Positions 46,022-54,557 of a stretch of 64,000 bases of DNA are shown one piece after another. The notes below the pieces were generated by a model. It searched no databases. It was not told the origin of the DNA and saw nothing but the letters and a program-made list of their open reading frames with translations. The position numbers were made by a program, and so were the translations under genes. Each line of letters opens with the position of its first letter. The stretch's first letter is position 1. The stretch spans positions 883,501 to 947,500 of the forward strand of contig NZ_CP098360.1 of NCBI RefSeq assembly GCF_030388245.1. Reading direction: 5' to 3'. The DNA comes from Paracoccus sp. TOH. Its GTDB lineage: Bacteria; Pseudomonadota; Alphaproteobacteria; Rhodobacterales; Rhodobacteraceae.

Positions 46022-46133
46022 TGCGCGGTCCCTGTAACAATTCGTAGGATTCGGGAAAAACTGACGCAAGAATTGCCGCTGTAAGCTGTGATTGCCAGAG
46101 GGAAGAGGAGTCCGGACGGCAAGGGGAGGAACC

Positions 46134-48110
46134 ATGCAGAACGCTGAGGCGGCCCAGGCCGGTTTGCAGTCTATCCCAGCGTTGCTGGCGCGCAATGCCG
46201 AACGGTTCGGCAACCGGCCGGCCTATCGGGAAAAGGAATTCGGGATCTGGCAAAGCTGGACCTGGGCCGAGGCCGCGGCCGAGATCCGCGATCTGGCGCT
46301 GGGCTTCCTGGTGCTGGGGCTGAACCGGGGCGATCATGTCGCCATCATCGGCCGCAACCGCCCGGCGCATTACTGGGCCATGGTCGCGGCGCAGATGTGC
46401 GGCGCGGTGCCGGTGCCGCTGTATCAGGACGCGGTGGCCGACGAGATGGCCTATGTGCTGGACCATTGCGGCGCCCGCTTCGTCATCTGCGGCGACCAGG
46501 AACAGGTGGACAAGGTGCTGGAGGTGGGCGAACGCGCCCCCTCGGTCGAGCATATCGTCTATACCGACAAGCGCGGCATGCGGAAATACGACCATTCCCA
46601 CATGAACGCGCTGACCGACGTGCAGGCCGAAGGCCGCGCCGCCGCGCAGCGCCTGGGCCATGAGGTGGACGCGCGCACCGCCGCGCTGGGCTATGACGAT
46701 ACCTGCGTGATGCTGTATACCTCGGGCACCACCGGCAAGCCCAAGGGCGTGGTGCTGTCGAACCGCAACATCATCGAGACCGGCCGCAACACCGCCACCT
46801 TCGACCATCTGACCGAGCGCGAGGAGGTGCTGGCCTATCTGCCGATGGCCTGGGTCGGCGATTTCATCTTCTCGGTCGGGCAGGCCTATTGGGCCGGCTT
46901 CACCGTGAACTGCCCCGAAGGCGCGCATACGATGATGACCGACCTGCGCGAGATCGGCCCGACCTATTTCTTCGCCCCGCCCCGCGTCTTCGAGGGCCAG
47001 CTGACCTCGGTGATGATCCGCATGGAGGATGCCGGCCGCATCAAGCGCTGGCTGTTCCGGCATTTCATGGAGGTCGCGCGCCGCGTCGGCCCGGCGCTGC
47101 TGGACGGCCGGCCGGTCGGCGGACCGGACCGGCTGCGCTATGCCTTGGGCAATCTGCTGGTCTATGGCCCGCTGAAGAACACCCTGGGCTATTCCCGCAT
47201 CCGAGTGGGCTATACGGCGGGCGAGGCGATCGGTCCCGAGATCTTCGATTTCTACCGCAGCCTCGGCATCAACCTGAAGCAGCTCTACGGCCAGACCGAG
47301 GCCTCGGTCTTTATCACCCAGCAGCCGGACGGGCAGGTGCGCTCGGACACCGTCGGTGTGCCCTCGCCCGGGGTGGAGCTGAGGATCGCCGAGAATGGCG
47401 AGGTCTTCTATCGCTCGCCCGGCACTTTTGTGGAATATTACAACAATCCCGACAGCACCGCCTCGACCAAGGATGCCGAGGGCTGGGTGGCGACCGGCGA
47501 CGCCGGCTTCTTCGAGGAAGGCTCGGGCCATCTGCGCATCATCGACCGCGCCAAGGACGTGGGCCGCATGGCGGACGGCCGGATGTTCGCGCCGAAATAT
47601 GTCGAGAACAAGCTGAAGTTCTATCCCAACATCCTGGAGGCGGTGGTCTTCGGCGCCGGCCGCGACATGTGCACCGCCTTCATCAACATCGACCTGACCG
47701 CGGTCGGCAACTGGGCCGAGCGCAACAACATCGCCTATGCCAGCTATCAGGAACTGGCCGGCCATCCGCAGGTCTATGCCACGATCAAGGACCATGTCGA
47801 GGCGGTGAATGAATCCATCGCCCAGGATCCGATGCTCTCGGGTTGCCAGATCAGCCGCTTCCTGGTGCTGCACAAGGAACTGGACCCCGATGATGGCGAG
47901 ATGACCCGCACCCGCAAGGTGCGCCGCAACATCATCGCCGAGAAATATGCCGACCTGATCGCGGCGCTTTATGACGGGCGCGACACGGTCAGCACCCGCA
48001 CCGAGGTGACCTACGAGGACGGCCGCAAGGGCGAGATCCGCGCGGTGGTGAAGATCGAGGACGCCCGGACCTTCCCGACCCAAACCATGCAGAAGGTGGC
48101 CGCGGAATGA
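46134..48110 (+). CDS. AMP-dependent long-chain acyl-CoA synthetase family protein
   Basis: 658 residues of the ANL superfamily. AMP-binding loop YTSGTTGKPKGVVLSNRN (near residue 200), adenine-side LKQLYGQTEASVF, and hinge GWVATGDAGFFEEGSGHLRIIDRAKD. The C-terminal catalytic region is unusual in detail (TRTRKVRRNIIAEKY). Such enzymes activate a carboxylic acid as its CoA thioester. It heads an operon with a Liv-type transporter, so the imported acid may be its substrate. AGGGGAGGA precedes the ATG at 46134. Confidence 0.9.
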   Translation: MQNAEAAQAGLQSIPALLARNAERFGNRPAYREKEFGIWQSWTWAEAAAEIRDLALGFLVLGLNRGDHVAIIGRNRPAHYWAMVAAQMCGAVPVPLYQDAVADEMAYVLDHCGARFVICGDQEQVDKVLEVGERAPSVEHIVYTDKRGMRKYDHSHMNALTDVQAEGRAAAQRLGHEVDARTAALGYDDTCVMLYTSGTTGKPKGVVLSNRNIIETGRNTATFDHLTEREEVLAYLPMAWVGDFIFSVGQAYWAGFTVNCPEGAHTMMTDLREIGPTYFFAPPRVFEGQLTSVMIRMEDAGRIKRWLFRHFMEVARRVGPALLDGRPVGGPDRLRYALGNLLVYGPLKNTLGYSRIRVGYTAGEAIGPEIFDFYRSLGINLKQLYGQTEASVFITQQPDGQVRSDTVGVPSPGVELRIAENGEVFYRSPGTFVEYYNNPDSTASTKDAEGWVATGDAGFFEEGSGHLRIIDRAKDVGRMADGRMFAPKYVENKLKFYPNILEAVVFGAGRDMCTAFINIDLTAVGNWAERNNIAYASYQELAGHPQVYATIKDHVEAVNESIAQDPMLSGCQISRFLVLHKELDPDDGEMTRTRKVRRNIIAEKYADLIAALYDGRDTVSTRTEVTYEDGRKGEIRAVVKIEDARTFPTQTMQKVAAE

Positions 48111-48916
48111 CCCAGACGACGACCACTTCCGATGGCCGCCAGATCGGCGGCGTGCTGATGGACCTGAAGAACATCACCCTGCGCTTCGGCGGCGTCACGG
48201 CGATCAAGGACATCAGCTTCGACATCCGCGAGGGCGAGATCCGCGCCATCATCGGCCCGAACGGCGCCGGGAAATCCTCGATGCTGAACGTGATCTCGGG
48301 CTTCTACGTCCCGCAGGAGGGCGAGATCTGGTTCCGCGGCGCACGGCGCGGTCCGATGAAGCCCTATGAGGTGGCGCGGCTGGGCATCGCCCGCACCTTC
48401 CAGAACATCGCGCTGTTCGACGGCATGTCGGTGCTCGACAACATCATGACCGGGCGGCTGAACATGATGAAGGCGCCGATCTGGAGCCAGGCGCTGTGGT
48501 GGGGCCGGGCCGAGCGCGAGGAGGTCGCCAACCGCGAGCAGGTCGAGAAGATCATCGACTTCCTCGAGATCCAGAACATCCGCAAGACCCCGGTCGGCCG
48601 GCTGCCCTATGGGCTGAAGAAGCGCGTGGAACTGGCCCGGGCGCTGGCGGCCGAGCCGAAGATCCTGCTGCTCGACGAGCCGATGGCCGGCATGAACGTC
48701 GAGGAGAAGGAGGACATGTGCCGCTTCATCCTGGACGTGAACGACGAATTCGGCACCACCATCGCGCTGATCGAGCATGACATGGGCGTGGTCATGGACC
48801 TGTCGGACCGGGTGGTGGTGATGGATTACGGCCGCAAGATCGGCGACGGCACCCCGGACGAGGTGCGCAGCAATCCCGAGGTCATCAGCGCCTATCTGGG
48901 CGTGGAACACGCATAG
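48107..48916 (+). CDS. Branched-chain-type ABC transporter ATPase (LivG-like)
   Basis: 269 residues. Walker A GPNGAGKSS (near residue 51), Walker B ILLLDEPMAGMN; signature region LPYGLKKRVELARAL in place of LSGGQ, usual for this subfamily. IARTFQNIALFDGMSVLDNI is typical of LivG. ATGA overlap with the acyl-CoA synthetase gene shows tight coupling. Confidence 0.93.
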   Translation: MTQTTTTSDGRQIGGVLMDLKNITLRFGGVTAIKDISFDIREGEIRAIIGPNGAGKSSMLNVISGFYVPQEGEIWFRGARRGPMKPYEVARLGIARTFQNIALFDGMSVLDNIMTGRLNMMKAPIWSQALWWGRAEREEVANREQVEKIIDFLEIQNIRKTPVGRLPYGLKKRVELARALAAEPKILLLDEPMAGMNVEEKEDMCRFILDVNDEFGTTIALIEHDMGVVMDLSDRVVVMDYGRKIGDGTPDEVRSNPEVISAYLGVEHA

Positions 48917-48925
48917 AGGGCGGGA

Positions 48926-49906
48926 ATGGAGTTTCTTTACGCAAGCGAGATCCTGCTGAACGGCCTGATGGCCGGGGTGATGTATTCGCTGGTCGCCCTG
49001 GGCTTCGTGCTGATCTACAAGGCCTCGGGCGTCTTCAACTATGCCCAGGGGGTGATGGCGCTGTTCGCCGCCATGACGCTGGTGGGCATCATGGAGGGCC
49101 GGGTGCCTTTCGCGCATCTGATCAACGCCACCTTCGGCGTGCATGTCAGCAGCTTCGGCTGGACCGTGCCGGGGCTGTTCGCCATCGCGCTGACCGCGCT
49201 GATCATGGTCGGTCTTGCCATCGCCATCGAGAAGCTGGTGCTGAAGCACCTGGTCGGGCAGGAGCCGATCATCCTGTTCATGGCCACCATCGGCCTGGCC
49301 TGGTTCCTGGAGGGCCTGGGCGACGTGATGTGGGGGGCCGACGTCAAGGTGCTGGACGTGGGCCTGCCGCAGGGCATTTCCGAAACCGTCGAGACGGCGA
49401 CGAACAACTGGCTGGGCTACGGCTTCTTCATCGACCGGCTGGACATCTGGGCCACCCTGATCGCGGCGGTGCTGGTGGCGGCGCTGGTCGGCTTCTCGCA
49501 ATATACCAAGCAGGGCCGGGCGATGCGCGCCGTGGCCGACGACCACCAGGCGGCGCTGTCGGTGGGCATCAGCCTGCGCTTCATCTGGATCATGGTCTGG
49601 TCGATCGCCGGCTTCGTGGCGCTGGTCGCGGGCATCATGTGGGGCACGAAATCGGGGGTGCAGTTCAGCCTGTCGCTGATCGCGCTGAAGGCGCTGCCGG
49701 TGCTGATGCTCGGCGGGTTCACCTCGATCCCCGGTGCCATCGTCGGCGGGCTGATCATCGGCATGGGCGAGAAGCTGTTCGAATATTTCGTCGGCCCGAT
49801 GGTCGGCGGCGCGACCGAGAACTGGTTCGCCTATGTGCTGGCGCTGCTCTTCCTCGTGTTCCGGCCGCAGGGCCTGTTCGGCGAGCGCATCATCGAAAGG
49901 GTCTGA
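48926..49906 (+). CDS. Branched-chain-type ABC transporter permease (LivH-like)
   Basis: 326 residues, about eight membrane helices. Family features are ILLNGLMAGVMYSLVALGFVLIYKASGVFNYAQG at the start and GGFTSIPGAIVGGLIIGMGEKLFE near the end. Substrate of the transporter is inferred to be an organic acid from the two ligases in the operon. Confidence 0.93.
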   Translation: MEFLYASEILLNGLMAGVMYSLVALGFVLIYKASGVFNYAQGVMALFAAMTLVGIMEGRVPFAHLINATFGVHVSSFGWTVPGLFAIALTALIMVGLAIAIEKLVLKHLVGQEPIILFMATIGLAWFLEGLGDVMWGADVKVLDVGLPQGISETVETATNNWLGYGFFIDRLDIWATLIAAVLVAALVGFSQYTKQGRAMRAVADDHQAALSVGISLRFIWIMVWSIAGFVALVAGIMWGTKSGVQFSLSLIALKALPVLMLGGFTSIPGAIVGGLIIGMGEKLFEYFVGPMVGGATENWFAYVLALLFLVFRPQGLFGERIIERV

Positions 49907-49933
49907 CCATGGCGCGGGTCGAGGACTCGGGAT

Positions 49934-49980
49934 CGGGTATTTGGAAAACGGTGACACATTCACCGTTTCACAAATACCCG
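49934..49980. repeat. Large palindrome between livH-like and livM-like genes
   Basis: Outer arms CGGGTATTTG (49934-49943) and CAAATACCCG (49971-49980) are perfect. Inside, GAAAACGGTGA faces TCACCGTTTC with one bulged A and one mismatch next to the outer stem. The loop is CACAT. The total is about 20 pairs, a much stronger structure than the flanking operon junctions. No T-tract. The GGGTATTTGG core resembles intergenic palindromic tails of Rhodobacterales. Confidence 0.85.
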
Positions 49981-50011
49981 AATGTCGGAACGCACAAGCC
50001 GGGAGGGGCGG

Positions 50012-51088
50012 ATGTTTTACCGTGAGGCGGGCGACTTCAAGACGAGCTATCGCGACGATGGCCAGACCTTTCCGATCAGGCTGGATCGCTGGGGCTATTA
50101 CGCGATCCTGGCCGTGGCCTTCCTGGTCGTGCCCTTGGTCATCGACAGCTACTGGGCCAACGCGGTGCTGGTGCCCTTCCTGATCTATGCCATCGCCGCC
50201 ATCGGGCTGAACATCCTGACCGGCTATGCCGGGCAGGTCAGCCTGGGCACCGGCGGCTTCATGGCGGTGGGCGCCTATGCGGTCTACAAGCTGATGACCG
50301 CCTTTCCCGGCGTGCCGATCGTGATCCATGTCCTGCTGGCCGGGGCGATCACCGCGGTGGTGGGCATGCTTTTCGGCCTGCCCAGCCTGCGGATCAAGGG
50401 CTTCTACCTGGCGGTGGCGACGCTGGCGGCGCAGTTCTTCCTGGTCTGGCTGTTCAACAAGGTGCCGTGGTTCTACAACTATTCGGCTTCGGGACAGATC
50501 AACGCGCCGGAACGCACCATGTTCGGCTGGGCGGTGACCGGGCCCGCCACCACGGCTTCGGCGAAATACCTGGTCTGCCTGTGTTTCGCCGTGGCCCTGG
50601 CCTGGGTGGCGCGCAACCTGACCCGCGGCAGCGTGGGCCGCAAATGGATGGCGATCCGCGACATGGACATCGCGGCCGAGATCATCGGCGTGAACCCGCT
50701 GACCGCCAAGCTCTCGGCCTTTGCCGTTTCCAGTTTCTTCGTCGGCATCGCCGGGGCGCTGCTCTTCGCCGTCTATCTGGGCGCGGCCGAGGCCAGCGAG
50801 GCCTTCGGCATCAACAAGAGCTTCCTGATCCTGTTCATGGTCATCATCGGCGGCCTGGGCAGCATCTTCGGCAGCTTTGCCGGCGCCGCCTTCCTGGTGC
50901 TGCTGCCGGTGTTCCTGAAGAACGTGCTGGTGGCGCAGTTCGGCTGGCCGACCGATCTGGCCGCCCATATCGAGCTGATGATCGTCGGCGCGCTGATCGT
51001 CTTCTTCCTGATCGTCGAGCCGCACGGGCTGGCGCGTCTGTGGGCGCTGACGAAGGAGAAGCTGCGGCTCTGGCCGTTCCCGCATTAA
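50012..51088 (+). CDS. Branched-chain-type ABC transporter permease (LivM-like)
   Basis: 358 residues, about nine membrane helices, with the LivM signature LNILTGYAGQVSLGTGGFMAVGAYA and GLPSLRIKGFYLAVATLA. The start at 50012 (MFYREAGDFKTSY) follows GGGAGGGG; an in-frame ATG at 49982 would begin just after the palindrome and add 10 residues. Confidence 0.92.
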   Translation: MFYREAGDFKTSYRDDGQTFPIRLDRWGYYAILAVAFLVVPLVIDSYWANAVLVPFLIYAIAAIGLNILTGYAGQVSLGTGGFMAVGAYAVYKLMTAFPGVPIVIHVLLAGAITAVVGMLFGLPSLRIKGFYLAVATLAAQFFLVWLFNKVPWFYNYSASGQINAPERTMFGWAVTGPATTASAKYLVCLCFAVALAWVARNLTRGSVGRKWMAIRDMDIAAEIIGVNPLTAKLSAFAVSSFFVGIAGALLFAVYLGAAEASEAFGINKSFLILFMVIIGGLGSIFGSFAGAAFLVLLPVFLKNVLVAQFGWPTDLAAHIELMIVGALIVFFLIVEPHGLARLWALTKEKLRLWPFPH

Positions 51089-51133
51089 CGACCGGACAAC
51101 CGGCGCAACGAAACCCTTGGGGAGGAGACCAAG

Positions 51134-52414
51134 ATGAAACTGAAACTTGCAACTGTCGCGCTGGGCGCCTTCATGGCGGCGGCGCCGGCCATGGCCGATC
51201 TGGTGGTGCCGAACCTCAGCTATCGTACCGGGCCCTATGGCGCCAACGGCACGCAGTATGCCGACGGGTTCAACGACTATTTCACCCTGCTGAACGAGCG
51301 CGACGGCGGCATCGGCGGCGAGAAGATCCAGACCCCGGAATGCGAGACCGCCTACAATACCGAGAAGGGCGTCGAGTGCTACGAATCGACCAAGGGCTCG
51401 GGCGCGCTGGTCTATAACCCGCTGTCCACCGGCATCACCTATCAGCTGATCCCCAAGGTCTCGGCCGACAAGATCCCGCTTTACACGCCGGGCTATGGCC
51501 GCACCTCGGCCAAGAACGGCAAGGTCTTCGAATGGGTGTTCAACGCCCCGGCGAACTATTGGGACGGCGCCTCGGTGGCGATCAAGTATCTGCTGGAGCA
51601 GAACGGCGGCGATCTGAACGGCAAGAAGATCGCGCTGGTCTATCACAACTCGGCCTATGGCAAGGAGCCGATCCGCACCCTGCAGGACCTGTCGAAGAAA
51701 CATGGCTTCACCCTGACCGAGCTGCCGGTCGACCCGCCGGGTCAGGAGCAGAAGAGCCAGTGGCTGCAGATCCGCCGCGACAAGCCGGATTACGTGCTGA
51801 TGTGGGGCTGGGGCGTGATGAACCAGACCGCCATCCAGGAGGCCGCGAACATCCGCTTCCCGATGGAGAATTTCATCGGCATCTGGTGGTCCGGCTCCGA
51901 GGTTGACGTGCTGCCGGTGGGCGCCGTCGCCAACGGCTACAAATCGCTGACCTTCAACGGCGTCGGCACCGATTACCCGCTTTACGCCGACATGCAGAAA
52001 TATGTCGTCGAGCCGGGCAAGGCCTCGCAGGACGGGCAGTTCGTCGGCTCGGCGCTGTATTCGCGCGGCATGTATGCCGCCGTGGTCATCGCCGAGGCGA
52101 TCAGGAAGGCGCAGGAGCTGGCCGGCACCCCGAAGATCACCGCCGCGCAGCTGCGCGACGGCTTCGAGGCGCTGGACATCACCCCCGCGCGCCTGACCGA
52201 GATCGGGCTGCCGGACTTCGGCCCCGAGATCAAGATGAGCTGCGACAACCACGGCGGCAGCGGCATGGCCCGCCTGCAGCAATGGGACGCCTCGGCCAAG
52301 AAATGGAGCCTGATCACCGAATTCACCGCCCCCGATCAGGAAATCCTCGATCCGCTGATCCTCGAGGACAGCGAGGCCTATGCCAAGGAAGCCGGCATCA
52401 CGCCGCGCTGCTGA
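51134..52414 (+). CDS. Branched-chain-type ABC transporter substrate-binding protein
   Basis: 426 residues with a signal peptide (PAMAD near residue 22). Periplasmic-binding type-I fold: LSYRTGPYGANGTQYADGFNDYF at the start, KKIALVYHNSAYGKEPIRTLQDL in the middle, and a disulfide-type Cys at the C-terminus. The binding residues differ from LivJ/LivK in ways I cannot assign. GGGGAGGAG precedes the ATG. Confidence 0.9.
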   Translation: MKLKLATVALGAFMAAAPAMADLVVPNLSYRTGPYGANGTQYADGFNDYFTLLNERDGGIGGEKIQTPECETAYNTEKGVECYESTKGSGALVYNPLSTGITYQLIPKVSADKIPLYTPGYGRTSAKNGKVFEWVFNAPANYWDGASVAIKYLLEQNGGDLNGKKIALVYHNSAYGKEPIRTLQDLSKKHGFTLTELPVDPPGQEQKSQWLQIRRDKPDYVLMWGWGVMNQTAIQEAANIRFPMENFIGIWWSGSEVDVLPVGAVANGYKSLTFNGVGTDYPLYADMQKYVVEPGKASQDGQFVGSALYSRGMYAAVVIAEAIRKAQELAGTPKITAAQLRDGFEALDITPARLTEIGLPDFGPEIKMSCDNHGGSGMARLQQWDASAKKWSLITEFTAPDQEILDPLILEDSEAYAKEAGITPRC

Positions 52415-52467
52415 ACCCTTGCCCCGGCGGTGCGCTGCCGGGGCCCATCGACCCGGAGGGAAAGCCC

Positions 52468-53292
52468 ATGTTCGACGCTGCGCCCCAACGCGAGACCCTG
52501 CTCGAGGTCAACAATATCGAGGTGATCTACAACCACGTCATCCTGGTGCTGAAGGGCGTCAGCCTGTCGGTGCCCAAGGGCGGCATCACCGCGCTGCTGG
52601 GCGGCAACGGCGCGGGCAAGACCACGACGCTGAAGGCGATCTCGAACCTGCTGCATTCCGAGCGCGGCGAGGTCACCAAGGGCACGATCAGCTATCGCGG
52701 CGAGCGGGTGCAGGACATGGACCCGGCCAGCCTGGTCAAGAAGGGGGTGATCCAGGTGATGGAGGGCCGCCATTGCTTCGAGCACCTGACCATCGAGGAG
52801 AACCTGCTGACCGGCGCCTATACGCGCAGCGACGGCGGCGCGGCGATCCGGCAGGATCTGGAGATGGTCTACAACTATTTCCCCCGCCTCAAGGAGCGGC
52901 GGAAAAGCCAGGCCGGCTATACCTCGGGCGGCGAGCAGCAGATGTGCGCCATGGGCCGCGCGCTGATGTCGCGCCCCGAGACCATCCTGCTGGACGAGCC
53001 CTCGATGGGGCTGGCGCCGCAGCTGGTCGAGCAGATCTTCGAGATCGTCAAGGCGGTGAACGAGGGCGAGGGCGTGACCTTCCTGCTGGCCGAGCAGAAC
53101 ACCAATGTCGCGCTGCGCTATGCGCATTACGGCTATATCCTGGAAAGCGGCCGGGTGGTGATGGACGGGCCGGCCGAGGCGCTGCGCGAGAACCCGGACG
53201 TCAAGGAATTCTATCTCGGCATGTCCGACCAGGGCCGCAAGAGCTTTCGCGACGTGCGGTCCTATCGCCGGCGCAAGCGCTGGCTGGCCTGA
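52468..53292 (+). CDS. Branched-chain-type ABC transporter ATPase (LivF-like)
   Basis: 274 residues. Walker A GGNGAGKTT (near residue 45), Walker B ILLDEPSMGLAPQLVEQIF; signature YTSGGEQQMCAMGRAL deviates from LSGGQ. It ends in a basic tail (RSYRRRKRWLA) beyond the usual LivF. Start at 52468 has GGAGGG upstream. Confidence 0.92.
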   Translation: MFDAAPQRETLLEVNNIEVIYNHVILVLKGVSLSVPKGGITALLGGNGAGKTTTLKAISNLLHSERGEVTKGTISYRGERVQDMDPASLVKKGVIQVMEGRHCFEHLTIEENLLTGAYTRSDGGAAIRQDLEMVYNYFPRLKERRKSQAGYTSGGEQQMCAMGRALMSRPETILLDEPSMGLAPQLVEQIFEIVKAVNEGEGVTFLLAEQNTNVALRYAHYGYILESGRVVMDGPAEALRENPDVKEFYLGMSDQGRKSFRDVRSYRRRKRWLA

Positions 53293-53310
53293 GCGCAGAA
53301 AGGCATCCCC

Positions 53311-54528
53311 ATGACATTCTATGACGAGCTTGAAACCCGCAGCGCCGACGAGCGGGCACTGTGGCTGGCGGCCGAACTGCCGGCCGCGCTGGCGCGGGCG
53401 CGCTCGGCCCCGGCGCTGGCCCGCATCCTGGCCGAGATCGAGCCGGAGGAGATCGCCACGCGCGAGGCGCTGGCCCGGCTGCCGGTGATTCGCAAATCCG
53501 AGCTGTCCGAGGCGCAGAAGAAGAAGCCGCCCTTCGGCGGCTTCACCACCCGCCATCCGCACGAGTTCGAGAACATCTACCAAAGCCCCGGCCCGATCTA
53601 TGAGCCCGGCCGCCGCGGCGAGGACTGGTGGCGCCTCGGTCGCTTCCTGCACGCTGCCGGCGTGGGGGCGGGCGACATCATCCACAATTGCTTCGGCTAT
53701 CACCTGACCCCGGCCGGGATGATGTTCGAAAGCGCCGCCCGCGCCGTCGGGGCCGCGACCCTGCCGGCCGGGACCGGCCAGACCGAATTGCAGGTGCGGG
53801 CCGCGGTCGATATCGGCACCACGGTCTATGCCGGCACCCCGGACTATCTGAAGATCATGCTGGACAAGGCTGCCGAGATGGGCGAGCGGCTGGCGATGAC
53901 CCGGGCCGTGGTCTCGGGCGGGGCGCTGTTTCCCAGCCTGCGCCAGGCCTATGCGGAACGCGGCATCGCCACCACGCAATGCTATGCCACCGCCGATCTG
54001 GGTCTGATCGCCTATGAATCCCCGGCGCAGGAAGGGATGATCGTGGATGAGCGGGTGGTGGTCGAGATCGTCCGTCCCGGCACCGGCGATCCGGTGCCGG
54101 ATGGCGAGGTGGGCGAAGTCGTCGTCACCACGCTGAACGCCGATTATCCGCTGGTGCGCTTCGCCACCGGCGACCTGTCGGCGGCGATGCCGGGCGAAAG
54201 CCCCTGCGGGCGCACCAACATGCGGATTCGCGGCTGGATGGGCCGGGCCGACCAGACCACCAAGATCAAGGGCATGTTCGTCCGGCCCGAGCAGGTCGCG
54301 GCCCTGGTCGCCCGCCATCCCGAGATATCACGCGCTCGTGTTGTCGCCGAACGCGCCGGAGAGATGGATGTGATGACGGTGCTGCTGGAAACCCGGGGCG
54401 ATGATGCGGCAAGATACGAAGGAACGGTGTTGGATACACTGAAACTTCGCGGCCGGGTGGAACTGGTTGCGCCGGGCTCGCTGCCGAATGACGGCAAGGT
54501 GATCGAGGACCGGCGCAACTACGACTGA
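53311..54528 (+). CDS. Phenylacetate-CoA ligase family protein
   Basis: 405 residues, ANL superfamily, PaaK-like. FENIYQSPGPIYEPGR stands near the usual AMP loop. Further segments are YATADLGLIAYE (A5-like), FATGDLSAAMPGES and WMGRADQTTKIKGMFVRPEQV, the last holding the CoA-side hinge. The AMP-binding loop SSGTTGxP of true PaaK is replaced by QSPGPIYEPG, so ligase activity is uncertain. It closes the ABC operon and may activate or sense an aromatic acid. Confidence 0.82.
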   Translation: MTFYDELETRSADERALWLAAELPAALARARSAPALARILAEIEPEEIATREALARLPVIRKSELSEAQKKKPPFGGFTTRHPHEFENIYQSPGPIYEPGRRGEDWWRLGRFLHAAGVGAGDIIHNCFGYHLTPAGMMFESAARAVGAATLPAGTGQTELQVRAAVDIGTTVYAGTPDYLKIMLDKAAEMGERLAMTRAVVSGGALFPSLRQAYAERGIATTQCYATADLGLIAYESPAQEGMIVDERVVVEIVRPGTGDPVPDGEVGEVVVTTLNADYPLVRFATGDLSAAMPGESPCGRTNMRIRGWMGRADQTTKIKGMFVRPEQVAALVARHPEISRARVVAERAGEMDVMTVLLETRGDDAARYEGTVLDTLKLRGRVELVAPGSLPNDGKVIEDRRNYD

Positions 54529-54557
54529 GCACGGCCGCCTCGGAATGAGGTCGCCGC

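Noticed and set aside
45084..48083. Minus-strand frame of 999 codons crossing the histidine kinase and acyl-CoA ligase genes
   Set aside because: It runs through a divergent promoter region and is out of frame with the real kinase. No homology recognised.
49909..50025. Small plus-strand ORF of 38 codons (MARVEDSGSG...) between the livH-like and livM-like genes
   Set aside because: Most of it is the palindrome itself and its end overlaps the livM-like start. No ribosome-binding site or recognisable protein.
48011..52282. Minus-strand open frame of 1423 codons opposite the ABC transporter operon
   Set aside because: It spans several clear plus-strand genes and their junctions, and contains only low-complexity His/Asp/Gln-rich sequence.
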